From assembly GCA_965602795.1 (NCBI GenBank), contig CBFCZR010000017.1, positions 1 through 18,515 on the forward strand: DNA of 18,515 nt, given 5' to 3'. The DNA is from Bathyarchaeum sp965602795 (lineage in GTDB: Archaea > Thermoproteota > Bathyarchaeia > Bathyarchaeales > Bathyarchaeaceae). Both the position numbers and the translations under genes were made by a program. Numbering within the stretch: the first letter of the stretch is position 1; every line of letters starts with the position of its first letter. Of this stretch, positions 1 to 7,913 are shown in pieces. The notes beneath the pieces were generated by a model, which was not told where the DNA came from, did no database searches, and saw only the letters and a list, made by a program, of their open reading frames with translations.

Positions 1-227
1 TTAAAAATATCCTTCCGTACCAGCGGTTCTCCGCCGCTCAGCCCAAACCACTTTGCCCCCATCTCATAAAGCTCGTCAACTATGCGCATTCCGCCTTTAG
101 TGTCAATCTCGTTAATGGCGGCAGGACTTGAACCAAAACTGCAGTGCAAACAATTATAGTTACAGGCCCTCGTACATCTCCAAGTCATCATGTATAAGAG
201 GGGTCTCTCGCCCATGGTTCGTGCCAT
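1..227 (-). CDS. Radical SAM enzyme, N-terminal part (cut by window edge)
   Basis: Reading the minus strand from ATG at 227 gives an open frame that runs off the window start, about 75 codons. It carries the radical SAM cluster motif CX3CX2C (Cys22, Cys26, Cys29 in the stretch ACNYNCLHC) and further on LSGGEPL, the glycine-rich S-adenosylmethionine-binding motif of the family. The WRCTRAC context before the cluster is typical of the SPASM/heme-pathway type (AhbC/AhbD, PqqE relatives), but the C-terminal half that would decide the substrate lies outside the window. A second in-frame ATG at 215 is also possible; an in-frame stop sits shortly upstream of 227, so the start must be one of the two. 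A TATA-like box lies about 40 nt upstream. Family call is secure, substrate unknown. Confidence 0.85.
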   Translation of the reverse strand, partial: MARTMGERPLLYMMTWRCTRACNYNCLHCSFGSSPAAINEIDTKGGMRIVDELYEMGAKWFGLSGGEPLVRKDIF

Positions 228-264
228 AAAGATTAACCATCCGGGTTAGGTAGGAAGCCGAGAA

Positions 265-280
265 ATTATATTTAACTTTT
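265..280 (-). promoter_or_regulatory. TATA/BRE-like promoter for the radical SAM gene
   Basis: On the minus strand AAAAGTTAAATATAA lies about 40-50 nt upstream of the ATG at 227. The purine-rich AAAAG followed by TTAAATATAA fits an archaeal BRE plus TATA box and predicts a short 5' leader. Seen by eye only. Confidence 0.45.
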
Positions 281-322
281 CCGTTAATAAGGCTTCTCGA
301 AGTAAGTTCTGTACCAAATTCT

Positions 323-342
323 TAGTTTTTAGCTAAAAACTA
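323..342. repeat. Perfect 20-bp palindrome
   Basis: TAGTTTTTAG followed directly by its reverse complement CTAAAAACTA, with no spacer. It lies 96 nt upstream of the radical SAM start and 295 nt upstream of the beta-propeller gene. It could be a dimeric regulator site or a hairpin; nothing in the sequence decides between them. Confidence 0.6.
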
Positions 343-636
343 GGCACCTGTGGACTTAAAGAGACAGTAAAAATCAATGAAACAACAAAAGCACACCATA
401 CAGGACACCATATCTAGGGGTGCAAACTGAAAATAGGTTGAACAAAAACTGAGTAATCGACGCTTTTTCCCACTCGGAGGAATTTATGTATATGCAAGCA
501 TTGTTTTAGAAACATTTAATTCAGGATATACAGTAAAAACCGTGTATGGTAAAACCAAATTGGGAAGTCGCCTACAATGAATAAAAGAAACCTCGGTTTT
601 GCCCTAACACAACCTGACTACTTGAAGTGAAAAAAC

Positions 637-3441
637 GTGAAGATTCCAAGGCACACCCATGGCATAGTTGCATTCGCATTGGTTTCGTTACTAATTTTTT
701 CGTCTTTTATGGTGCTCTCCGATTCTGTGAACGGCATGGTTGACGACGCGGATTTACTTCAGTATGAGTGGTCGCAGATTCACGGCGACCCAGGTTTCAC
801 ACGGTTCTCAGAGGGACCAGCCCCGGAATCACCGGACATCCTATGGAAAACAACCATAGAAGGCATACAAAGTTACGTCACAGCCTTCAACGGCAAAGTC
901 TTGGTCACAACAGCAACCAATGTTATCGCTCTAGACAAGGACACAGGAGCCATCATCTGGAACACCCTCTTTCCCAGCAGGCAGCGGTGGCCAGCAGTAT
1001 TCAAAATCGATGAAACCCGCCTTGTGGTGGCAGAATACTGTCTTGAAACCGAAACTGGAGAAATTTTATGGACTAGTGACGAGTTTTCGGCGAAAGTGTC
1101 CTATTGGGCAGAGAGTGTTTACAGCCCAGAAGAAGAAATTTTTTATGTTCAAGGCGACGCAGTGGTTCAAGCTTGGAACTTCTCTAATCCCGCAGAGCCA
1201 CCTATACTGGAATGGGGAACCTACGTGTCTGGCAGCACGTCATCAGGAACGGGTATACAATATGGTGACGGAAGAGTTTTCCCCGGCTCATTTGAGACTC
1301 ATCAGGTGGCTCTTAACGCCACTACAGGCGATGTTCTCTGGGATACGGCGACAACAGGGGCAATGAGCTTCTCCGGCGCCTATTATGAGGGCAAGTTGCT
1401 TAAGGCAAGCGAACACGATAACACTTTCTACTGTTTCGATGCTGAGTCGGGCAAAATTTTGTGGAGATACAGCCCGGGAACTGAGCTTGGATACTGGGTC
1501 AGCGGCTGTGCTGCAGCGTATGGTTTGGTTTATGAGCTTAACAAGGATGGGAATCTTTACGCTTTGGATGTGAACAGTGGACAACTGGCGTGGAAGTATG
1601 AAGGCCCAGGTTACCTGTTTTGGCCAGGATGGCCAGTGGTTGCGGACGGTAAAGTCTATGCCACGACTGGTCAAAGGGCATCTTATCACCCTTACACTTT
1701 GAAGTATAGCGAATCCGAGTTTGTGTGTCTCGACGCTTTCACGGGGGAGCTTGTGTGGGAGTTACCTATAGAGACTCATTCTCCAAGAGATTCGATTGCA
1801 GTTGCCTACGGTAACTTGTACATCATCCCCGGCTACATTGAAGAAATGAAGATGGACAGCTACATAACTCTCGACGAGGTTTGGGCTATCGGCAGCGATT
1901 CATGGTCAATGTGGCGTAACGACTCGGAGAACAGTGGCGTTGGACAGTCAGGACCCACAGAACTGAATCTCAGGTGGAAGTTCAAGACAGGTGGAGGCGT
2001 CGCATCCACGCCAATCGTTGCCGAGGGCAGGGTCTATGTGGGTTCGCAAGACAAAAACATCTACTGCATAGACGCGAGAGACGGCAGACGTTTATGGAGT
2101 TTCACTACTGGCGCCAGAATTAAATCGTCGGTGGCTGTAGCTAGCGGAAGGGTGTATGTTGGACCTGATGATGGATATGTTTATTGTTTGGATGCAAAAA
2201 ACGGCAGCCGCCTATGGAGTACAGAGGCTGGCGGTTACATAGAAGCTAGCTTCAAGGCTGTAACGGGAATACGTTCTTCTCCCGTAGTGGTTGGGGACAG
2301 TGTGTATGTGGGGTCGCTGGACACCAATCTATACTGTCTTGACGCCAACTCAGGAGACATCATTTGGACTTACAAAACGGGTGGGTACATTACTTCTTCT
2401 CCTGCGGTGTCAGATGGCGCGGTTTACCTCACTTCGCAGGAGCCTAACAGCGGTGCACTCTACAAGATAGACGCTGCCGAAGGTTCGCGTGTTTGGAAAT
2501 GTGAGATTCCGTATGTGATTGTGGCGGATAGAGGAATTGACTTGCATGTGTCGCCGACAGTTGCGGATGGCATGGTGTTTGTGGCGGCGAACAAGCAGAA
2601 TTACTATGGAGTAAATGCGGAGACGGGCGATATTGAGTGGACGTATGTTACTACTGAGGGCACAGAAGGCATAGGAGGATATTTGGTTGCCTCTACGGGG
2701 TACAATGATGGCGAACTCTACGTTGTTGACATGTTCTTCATAACAGCCCTTGACGCTAAATCTGGAGAAGTGGTTTGGAAGAGCTGGATAGGAACCGAGC
2801 TGTACACCTCACCTGCCTATGCTGACGGCAAAGTGTATGTCACCACAGACAGGCGCTTCTTTTATGTTCTTAACGCCACAAACGGAGATAGACTCTCCTT
2901 TTTCGAGATGGACTCTAACAGCTGGTCAGCCCCCTCCCTTTATGAGGGAAGAGTATACTTTGGAAGCAACGACGGCGACGTTTACTGCCTAGACGACAAA
3001 CCAGTGACACACGGTCAGATTCTCGCCGAATTAGACAAGAATGAAGTTAAAACTGGCGAAACTATCACGGGTTGTGGTCAACTTACGCCCGGAATTCCTT
3101 ATGCACCAGTAAGTGTGACTTTCGTGAAGTCCAACGGCACCGTAGACAGCATACAAGTTGCAGCCCAAACTGACGGAGCCTTCAGCTTCAACTATACACC
3201 TGACATGGCTGGCGAATGGACTGCTTCCATCGGTTGTTCAGGAGCAACATACATCATGCAAAGCGCGGAGCTGACATTCAATGTGGTTGGAAATCAACAA
3301 ACAGATTTGCTGGATTTGGATATACCCACAGAGTATGTCGCTGCTGCAGTTGTCGCCTTAATCGCGGCGTTGATTGCCGTAGTTGCCTATGTGGTCGTTA
3401 AGAGAAGGAACAGCAGTTCGCCTGTTGTTATCAGCGACTGA
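637..3441 (+). CDS. Secreted, membrane-anchored PQQ-type beta-propeller protein
   Basis: The 934-residue product starts with a signal peptide or anchor (hydrophobic about residues 9-28). It continues with roughly 14 PQQ-like propeller repeats, each a variant of a DGxVYVGS strand, a YCLDAxxG turn and a W at the end (for example SGDIIWTYKTGG). The repeats fall into two blocks separated near residue 425 by a WSMWRND motif like the WSQIHGD at the mature N-terminus, suggesting two seven- to eight-bladed propellers. An Ig-like beta domain follows (about 800-890), then a transmembrane helix at about 900-921 and a KRRN stop-transfer. It is probably displayed outside the cell, bound by its C-terminus. 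PQQ-type repeats in archaeal surface proteins often bind no cofactor, so no enzyme activity is claimed. The start is GTG with a weak upstream GAAGTGA; no better in-frame start fits the signal peptide. Confidence 0.85.
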   Translation: MKIPRHTHGIVAFALVSLLIFSSFMVLSDSVNGMVDDADLLQYEWSQIHGDPGFTRFSEGPAPESPDILWKTTIEGIQSYVTAFNGKVLVTTATNVIALDKDTGAIIWNTLFPSRQRWPAVFKIDETRLVVAEYCLETETGEILWTSDEFSAKVSYWAESVYSPEEEIFYVQGDAVVQAWNFSNPAEPPILEWGTYVSGSTSSGTGIQYGDGRVFPGSFETHQVALNATTGDVLWDTATTGAMSFSGAYYEGKLLKASEHDNTFYCFDAESGKILWRYSPGTELGYWVSGCAAAYGLVYELNKDGNLYALDVNSGQLAWKYEGPGYLFWPGWPVVADGKVYATTGQRASYHPYTLKYSESEFVCLDAFTGELVWELPIETHSPRDSIAVAYGNLYIIPGYIEEMKMDSYITLDEVWAIGSDSWSMWRNDSENSGVGQSGPTELNLRWKFKTGGGVASTPIVAEGRVYVGSQDKNIYCIDARDGRRLWSFTTGARIKSSVAVASGRVYVGPDDGYVYCLDAKNGSRLWSTEAGGYIEASFKAVTGIRSSPVVVGDSVYVGSLDTNLYCLDANSGDIIWTYKTGGYITSSPAVSDGAVYLTSQEPNSGALYKIDAAEGSRVWKCEIPYVIVADRGIDLHVSPTVADGMVFVAANKQNYYGVNAETGDIEWTYVTTEGTEGIGGYLVASTGYNDGELYVVDMFFITALDAKSGEVVWKSWIGTELYTSPAYADGKVYVTTDRRFFYVLNATNGDRLSFFEMDSNSWSAPSLYEGRVYFGSNDGDVYCLDDKPVTHGQILAELDKNEVKTGETITGCGQLTPGIPYAPVSVTFVKSNGTVDSIQVAAQTDGAFSFNYTPDMAGEWTASIGCSGATYIMQSAELTFNVVGNQQTDLLDLDIPTEYVAAAVVALIAALIAVVAYVVVKRRNSSSPVVISD

Positions 3442-3458
3442 CCACAAAAGAAGAGTTT

Positions 3459-4655
3459 TTAGGCTAAGTGTTCCTCTGCCTCAGAGTAGACTTTGAACAT
3501 TTTTTGGGCGCAAACATCCCAAGAGAAAGTTTCGCTAACAAATTCTCGGCCAGAACGCCCCATCTTCTCCCGCAGCGGCTTGTCTGAAAGAAGGGTTAAG
3601 AGGGCTTCGGCTAGTTTGTGACTGTTCGGTTTAACCAGCAGCCCAGTTTCCTTGTTTTTCACGACTTCTTTTATGGCGGTGACGTTGAAGGCGACCACTG
3701 GCTTAGCTGTGGCTTGAGCCTCCAACAGGGTGATGCCTTGCCCTTCCTGAATTGAGGGGGAAGCAAAAACATCAGCACAATTGTATAATCGGTGAAGCGT
3801 CTCTTCGGGGACGTAACCCAGAAAGACAACCTTGTCCGAGACGCCCTGCTCTTTTGAGTATGAAATCAGATGGCTTTTCAGTGGACCGTCTCCGACCACC
3901 ACAAACTTTGTTTCCTTATTTTCTTTGACGACTTGCTTGGCTGCTTCAATCAGATAATGTAGCCCTTTTCTGGGTATCAGGTTGCCAACAAAGAGTACGA
4001 CCTGCTCACTGTTTCCGCCGATAACATCCCTGATTTTTTCGCAATCTTCGGTGGGCTTGAACCGTTGGACATCCACGCCGTTCGGAACTACCCTTATTTT
4101 CTCTTCATCAACCTCGTACAGTTGAACCAGTTTTTGGGCTGAGTAACGGCTGACTGTGACAATCAGGGTTGCCTGTTTGGCTGCCTCTTTTTCGATTCTT
4201 GCGAGATGCTTCATGAAAACGTTGGAGAGCTTCATTCTGAGGGACGGGGACACACTTTTGGACGATTGAATATGCTCGTCCGCTAGAACTCCGTGAACTG
4301 TCTGTATGAATGGCTTGTTGATTTTCCGTTTTTTGAGGGTTTTCAGGAATCCGTAGCCGCTAACAGTGTGCGCTTCATAAACGTCGGCTTCTATTTTGTC
4401 AAACATTCCGGATATAGTTCGGTTGAAAGCCCAGTTGTCCAGCGGATAGAGCTTATCGGTGGAGGAGCAGGGAACGAAGGTTATTCCGTCTATCACTGTG
4501 GTTTTGTTGAAACCCCTTTTTGTTCCGCTGTAAACCGTGGTGTCCACTTCGTTTACCAGTCGTTTGGCGGTTTCGACTATGCGGCGTTCAACGCCTCCGA
4601 AGTAAAGGTGAGGCGGCTGCGTGTTGAAGACGGCTACCTTCAGCTTCTGTTTCAT
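3459..4655 (-). CDS. Family GT4 glycosyltransferase
   Basis: The 398-residue protein has the GT-B two-domain layout. The N-terminal domain opens with a beta strand and the glycine loop FGGVERRIVETAKRL. The C-terminal domain has FVGNLIPRKGLHYLIEAA and the signature EGQGITLLE with both nucleotide-sugar-binding glutamates (E304, E312). GT4 enzymes are retaining transferases that move sugars from nucleotide-sugar donors to lipids, proteins or glycans at the inner membrane face; acceptor and sugar cannot be told here. Start: ATG with GAGGC eight nt upstream. The gene lies 70 nt downstream of the asparagine-synthase-like gene on the same strand, so the two are probably co-transcribed, which hints at surface glycan or glycolipid synthesis. 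The convergent gene at its 3' end is the surface beta-propeller protein. Confidence 0.88.
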   Translation of the reverse strand: MKQKLKVAVFNTQPPHLYFGGVERRIVETAKRLVNEVDTTVYSGTKRGFNKTTVIDGITFVPCSSTDKLYPLDNWAFNRTISGMFDKIEADVYEAHTVSGYGFLKTLKKRKINKPFIQTVHGVLADEHIQSSKSVSPSLRMKLSNVFMKHLARIEKEAAKQATLIVTVSRYSAQKLVQLYEVDEEKIRVVPNGVDVQRFKPTEDCEKIRDVIGGNSEQVVLFVGNLIPRKGLHYLIEAAKQVVKENKETKFVVVGDGPLKSHLISYSKEQGVSDKVVFLGYVPEETLHRLYNCADVFASPSIQEGQGITLLEAQATAKPVVAFNVTAIKEVVKNKETGLLVKPNSHKLAEALLTLLSDKPLREKMGRSGREFVSETFSWDVCAQKMFKVYSEAEEHLA

Positions 4656-4725
4656 GGATGTGTGCCTCTATAGGTTTGAAGCGGTTCCATGACATTCTTT
4701 GTCAGCACTAACTATTAAAATGGAA

Positions 4726-5697
4726 CTAGATGGGATACGCCCCGCATACTTTGCAGAACTTGCTTTTCGGGTTGCCGCCTTTAGCCTTGCAGTATGGGCA
4801 CTGTTTGCCTTCCCTATCCTTGAAGACATCAGAGGGTACACCAAAATGGGACCTGAAAATCTCGTAGTAGAACAGATGCTCCTTGTCTCTTATCGTAACC
4901 TGATCACTTTCCCCATACTTCTTGGCTTTCTCTTGGAAGTATTTGTCGGAAAGTTTTTCGCTGAAAACCTGTGGAAAAATGGTGGTTCCGGAGCCAAACT
5001 CTAGGGGAATCTTTTTTCTCCACACAATCTCATCGGGCAACAGACTCTCGTAGGCTTTGCGCATTATCCATTTTCCCCAGATTTCGTCCCGTTCACGTCT
5101 AATCATCAGTTTCGTGTCCACGCCATAAGCGAAAGATTTGAACTCGGGATCAAGAAAGGGCGGATTAGAAACCATTCCAAGCGATTCTGCCATGGGAATC
5201 GAAGTGAACTGCATCACCTGCCACATGTTAGACAGGTAATCCCTCAGCTCTTTTTGGTTAAATTTGAAGAGCCAGCTATAACCGCCCAAAAGTTCATCCA
5301 AGCCGTCGCCAGTCATCACGCCTTTGATTCCCTGTTCTTTTGCGGCTTTCAAACCCACGTAGGCTGCTACGCTGTTCCTGATGTCCATCGGGTCGAAAAC
5401 CTTCAGGACTTTAATGACGTCCTGGATGGCTGAGTGCATCTCCTCCTCACCAAAGAACTTAATCGTGTGTTTCATGTTCAGCTGGTTCGCCATCAACTTT
5501 GCATATTTGAGGTCCAGCGCCGGCGAGTTCTCGAAGGCAACGGTGAACCCCTCCAGTTTAGTATATTTTGATGCCACAAATGCGACTATGCTGGTGTCTA
5601 ATCCTCCGGAGAAGAGCATTCCGTCGGTTAGATTTTTTTGTACAACCTTGTCTGTGAGGCTGCGAATTTGTGAACAGATTTCATCTACTGAATCCAC
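4726..5697 (-). CDS. Asparagine-synthase-like ATP-pyrophosphatase with C-terminal zinc ribbon
   Basis: This 323-residue protein consists of the synthetase half of asparagine synthase without the N-terminal glutaminase. The PP-loop SGGLDTS (residues 30-36) binds ATP pyrophosphate, and GDGLDELLGGY (130-140) is the second conserved block of the AsnB family. The family adenylates a carboxylate and attacks it with ammonia. The C-terminus adds a zinc-ribbon pair, CPYC (300-303) and CKVC (315-318), unusual for AsnB. Lacking its own glutaminase, it must use free ammonia or a partner. Substrate is uncertain: asparagine synthesis or amidation of another acid or glycan. Start is GTG with GAGGT nine nt upstream. 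It heads a probable operon with the GT4 gene and shares a divergent promoter region with the nitrilase-family gene. Confidence 0.8.
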   Translation of the reverse strand: MDSVDEICSQIRSLTDKVVQKNLTDGMLFSGGLDTSIVAFVASKYTKLEGFTVAFENSPALDLKYAKLMANQLNMKHTIKFFGEEEMHSAIQDVIKVLKVFDPMDIRNSVAAYVGLKAAKEQGIKGVMTGDGLDELLGGYSWLFKFNQKELRDYLSNMWQVMQFTSIPMAESLGMVSNPPFLDPEFKSFAYGVDTKLMIRRERDEIWGKWIMRKAYESLLPDEIVWRKKIPLEFGSGTTIFPQVFSEKLSDKYFQEKAKKYGESDQVTIRDKEHLFYYEIFRSHFGVPSDVFKDREGKQCPYCKAKGGNPKSKFCKVCGAYPI

Positions 5698-5737
5698 GTT
5701 TGGTCTACCTCAGAACGTAGTTTACAGGACGATTGTA

Positions 5738-5758
5738 TAGATTTAAGGTTTATTAGCA
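5738..5758. promoter_or_regulatory. Shared divergent promoter region
   Basis: The 104-nt gap between the two divergent genes holds TTAAATC-type TATA candidates on both strands within about 15 nt of each other: minus strand CCTTAAATC (5741-5749), plus strand TTTATTAG (5749-5756). Each lies about 46-48 nt from its start codon. Regulation of the two genes may therefore be linked. Confidence 0.4.
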
Positions 5759-5801
5759 ACTTTGACAGGGCAATATCACAAAAGGACAGTAGGGGAAACA
5801 G

Positions 5802-6551
5802 ATGCTGGTCAGTTTGGTTCACATGCAAATCAGCGAATCTCCGGAGAAGAACTTGGAGACTGCAGAGCAGATGCTGTATAGGGCGGCTGACGCCGATTCC
5901 AAGTTCATTTGTCTCCCCGAGTATTTTGCGTTTCCAGCCAGCCTAGAAGACAACAAGCACGTCGAGAAGATAGCTGATGAAGTTTATGAGCCTGCAGTTC
6001 AGCTTCTGAAACGGGTTTCAAAGCAAGTTGACGCCTACATCGTCGGCGGCACCGTCTTCGAGAAGTTCAGGGGAAAATATTACAACACCTGCCTCTTTCT
6101 CAGGCACGGAGAAATACTGGGAAAATTCAGGAAGATGCACCTCACTGCGTGGGAGAAAAATGTGGGATTGAATGTGGGAAGAACCTTCAGGGTTTTCGAA
6201 ACTGAGTTCTGTAATGTTGGGCTTCTGATATGCGCTGATGTGTTTTATCCAAGAACTGTCAGAAAGTTGGCGTCTTTAGGCGCTGAAGCCCTCTTTCTAC
6301 CTGTATCGGCGTCGAGAACTCATCCACACGTGAAGGGGCACCCTCTCACAACAAAAAGAGCAAAAGACAACAGGGTTTTCATCCTCAAAAACGGCAACAC
6401 CCGATCCAACTCCAGAGGCGGCAACAGCGCCATAATCTCTCCATGGGGAATCCTGAACCAAGCAAAAGACGAAATGGAAACAAAAATTATCTCCGCAGAC
6501 TTGGATATAACCAAACTGAGAAAACTCAGACGAGCAACAGTTACGGAATGA
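5802..6551 (+). CDS. Carbon-nitrogen hydrolase (nitrilase superfamily amidase)
   Basis: A 249-residue protein with the complete nitrilase-superfamily catalytic triad: Glu40 in FICLPEYF, Lys111 in FRKMHLTAWE, Cys144 in VGLLICADVFYP. It ends with the usual NGNTRSNSRGGNSAIISPWG block of the αββα sandwich. Such enzymes hydrolyse amides or release ammonia from glutamine (for example the glutaminase part of NAD synthetase) via a cysteine thioester. The substrate cannot be deduced. The length is slightly below the common 260-280 residues, with no missing motif. It starts with ATG after AGGGG. It is divergent from the asparagine-synthase-like gene, which lacks a glutaminase, so an ammonia-donating partnership is possible but unproven. 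It ends 17 nt before the convergent barrel-protein gene. Confidence 0.85.
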   Translation: MLVSLVHMQISESPEKNLETAEQMLYRAADADSKFICLPEYFAFPASLEDNKHVEKIADEVYEPAVQLLKRVSKQVDAYIVGGTVFEKFRGKYYNTCLFLRHGEILGKFRKMHLTAWEKNVGLNVGRTFRVFETEFCNVGLLICADVFYPRTVRKLASLGAEALFLPVSASRTHPHVKGHPLTTKRAKDNRVFILKNGNTRSNSRGGNSAIISPWGILNQAKDEMETKIISADLDITKLRKLRRATVTE

Positions 6552-6568
6552 ATCTAAACCGAAGTTAA

Positions 6569-7459
6569 CTATTTTCCGTAGATTTTCTCCCATCTTTCAA
6601 TGATTCTGTTCATGTTCTCAAACCCGAACTTGTCCAGCCAGCCCCTGTAATTGCTGTCATTCACCGCTGTTCTGCATATCTCCTTGGCGCGTTCTGCATC
6701 ATGCACCAAAAGGAGGACTGCTTCCACGTCGTGGCTGGAGACGTAGGCAACGGTTCTGAGAAGAGCTCTGGTTTCGACTTCTCTGGGAATCTCAGCGCTC
6801 AACTCTATGAACATCGGCTTTTTGAGCAGTTTCTTGAAGTCCCGCGTTAAAGTGTCCACCCAATACATGGTCACGTAATTGTGGGAGGAAAGAGGAACAT
6901 GGAAGAAATTCACGTACTCTGCGAGGGCTTCAAAGTCTAAACCGAACCTTTCCTTAGCCAAGACTGGGTCAGGCCATATTTCGATGCCGAAAGGCTGCTT
7001 AACCAGCTTCTTGGCTCTTCTAATGAAGTCGGTGACTGTTTGTGCTCTCCACTCCAGCCAATCCAAGCCACTTTCTCTCTGCTGTTTGTTGCATCGGTCG
7101 CAGGTGCAGAAGCCTTCTTCCGGAAAGTGGTAGAGGTTCAGAATCACCCCCTCCACTTCTTCCTTTGCTGTGTCTTCTATGAAGCTGAGAACTTCGGATT
7201 GGTATTCTTGGTTGGTGGGGCACACAAAGTCCCAGGGGAGAGTGTACGCTTTGTTTGTTCTTGTGGCTGGGCCGTTCTCTGAGAGCGCCACCAATTCTGG
7301 TTTCTTTCGTATGCTTTTTGCGTCGACAAAGCAGGTGATGTCATTGTACATGCCTTTTGCAGGCTTTCCTAACACGCCGTCGACGCGCTTTGAGTAGTAG
7401 ACGGAAATGTCGAAGCCGTCAACGATTGTGGGCTCGTAGATTACTGTTCCAATCTTCAA
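6569..7459 (-). CDS. GH42/GHL-like barrel protein with CxCxxC zinc site, paralogue A
   Basis: A protein of about 296 residues, homologous to two others in this window (9177-10079 and 13406-14308). Shared blocks: IYEPT…GFD near the N-terminus, a cysteine in WDFVCPTNQ, FCTCDRC, SGLDWLEWRAQTVTDFI and PDP…RFGLDF. The single Cys plus CxCxxC matches the four-cysteine zinc site of GH42-like barrels, and the layout resembles the putative glycosyl-hydrolase barrels of the GHL/DUF4015 kind; substrate unknown. It is the most diverged of the three: the others have HPDW and ADHG where this has KPEL and PEEG. An ATG at 7558 would give 33 more residues, but TTG at 7459 is preferred: it has GAGGT eight nt upstream, aligns with the paralogue starts and leaves room for divergent promoters. 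Confidence 0.7.
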   Translation of the reverse strand: MKIGTVIYEPTIVDGFDISVYYSKRVDGVLGKPAKGMYNDITCFVDAKSIRKKPELVALSENGPATRTNKAYTLPWDFVCPTNQEYQSEVLSFIEDTAKEEVEGVILNLYHFPEEGFCTCDRCNKQQRESGLDWLEWRAQTVTDFIRRAKKLVKQPFGIEIWPDPVLAKERFGLDFEALAEYVNFFHVPLSSHNYVTMYWVDTLTRDFKKLLKKPMFIELSAEIPREVETRALLRTVAYVSSHDVEAVLLLVHDAERAKEICRTAVNDSNYRGWLDKFGFENMNRIIERWEKIYGK

Positions 7460-7485
7460 CGCAGTTGACCTCTGACCGGGTTCTT

Positions 7486-7518
7486 CTTTAACTTTAAATC
7501 TGATGACGTTAATTAGTG
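7486..7518. promoter_or_regulatory. Divergent promoter region between paralogue A and ferredoxin
   Basis: With the starts at 7459 (-) and 7548 (+) the gap is 88 nt. The minus strand has GATTTAAAGTT (7490-7500), about 35 nt before the TTG start. The plus strand has TTAATTAG (7509-7516), about 33 nt before the GTG start. Both are only TATA-like. Confidence 0.35.
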
Positions 7519-7547
7519 TTGATGTCAAGTGTTGCTGGTGGGCTTCG

Positions 7548-7733
7548 GTGAACATCAAAATCGATTACGTCAAATGCAGAGACTGCCGCACATATACTTG
7601 TGTGGACTGCTGTGCCATGGCGGTTTTCAGCCTCAAAGACAACAAGCCGGTGATAGTTGATTTGGATTCATGCACGCTATGCGGAATCTGCGAAGACCTG
7701 TGCCCCAAAAAGGCGATAACCATAGAAAGATAG
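7548..7733 (+). CDS. Small two-cluster ferredoxin
   Basis: A 61-residue iron-sulfur protein. The C-terminal motif CTLCGICEDLCP is a standard CX2CX2CX3CP [4Fe-4S] site. The N-terminal one, CRDCRTYTCVDCC, is CX2CX4CX3C with an extra cysteine and no proline, so the first cluster site is unusual. It is likely a cytoplasmic one-electron carrier. Because it lies among corrinoid genes, a role in reducing inactive Co(II) corrinoid is conceivable, but this is inference. GTG at 7548 is chosen (GGTGGG a few nt upstream, first conserved residues follow at once). An ATG at 7503 would overlap the promoter region and add a non-conserved leader. It is followed by a 180-nt gap before the cbiS-like gene. Confidence 0.75.
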   Translation: MNIKIDYVKCRDCRTYTCVDCCAMAVFSLKDNKPVIVDLDSCTLCGICEDLCPKKAITIER

Positions 7734-7864
7734 CTGCAAGTTCAGGCTTTCAGGGAATGTTTTTTCTAATGAACACTGAAACGGTGCTTGTTTCTTTTTA
7801 GGCATAAATGACAAAAGGGAGTTTGACCTTAGAAATCTCCCCGACCTCGGAAATGGTGACCCAA

Positions 7865-7878
7865 AATCATATAATTGA
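7865..7878 (+). promoter_or_regulatory. TATA-like box for the CbiZ-CobZ gene
   Basis: AATCATATAATTG lies about 40 nt upstream of the ATG at 7914. T-rich runs at about 7758-7766 and 7791-7799 could end the upstream ferredoxin transcript. Confidence 0.4.
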
Positions 7879-7913
7879 CTCTTCATTTCTGACAAGAGAA
7901 GGAAAGTGGCAAA

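Larger units (their letters stand above)
228..636. other. 409-nt gap without a convincing gene
   Basis: This stretch holds the promoter of the radical SAM gene, a perfect 20-bp palindrome at 323-342 and an open frame on the plus strand ending in TGA at 578-580. That frame has plausible protein-like composition (…ETFNSGYTVKTVYGKTKLG…) but no good start codon, so it may be a gene relic. A strong GGAGG-AATTT-ATG at 476-488 opens a reading frame of only seven codons (MYMQALF). Two short blocks at 429-439 and 439-453 also occur in the same order around the corrinoid-mtrH junction (11620-11659). No complete gene is supported. Confidence 0.5.

Noticed and set aside
4699..5004. Open frame on the plus strand
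   Set aside because: It lies opposite the asparagine-synthase-like gene, which has clear motifs; no independent support.
7503..7547. Longer ferredoxin from ATG 7503
   Set aside because: The added 15 residues are not ferredoxin-like and cover the likely TATA box; GTG 7548 fits better.
7460..7558. N-terminal extension of paralogue A from ATG 7558
   Set aside because: It has no counterpart in the two paralogues, would overlap the ferredoxin promoter and start, and TTG 7459 has a good GAGGT site.
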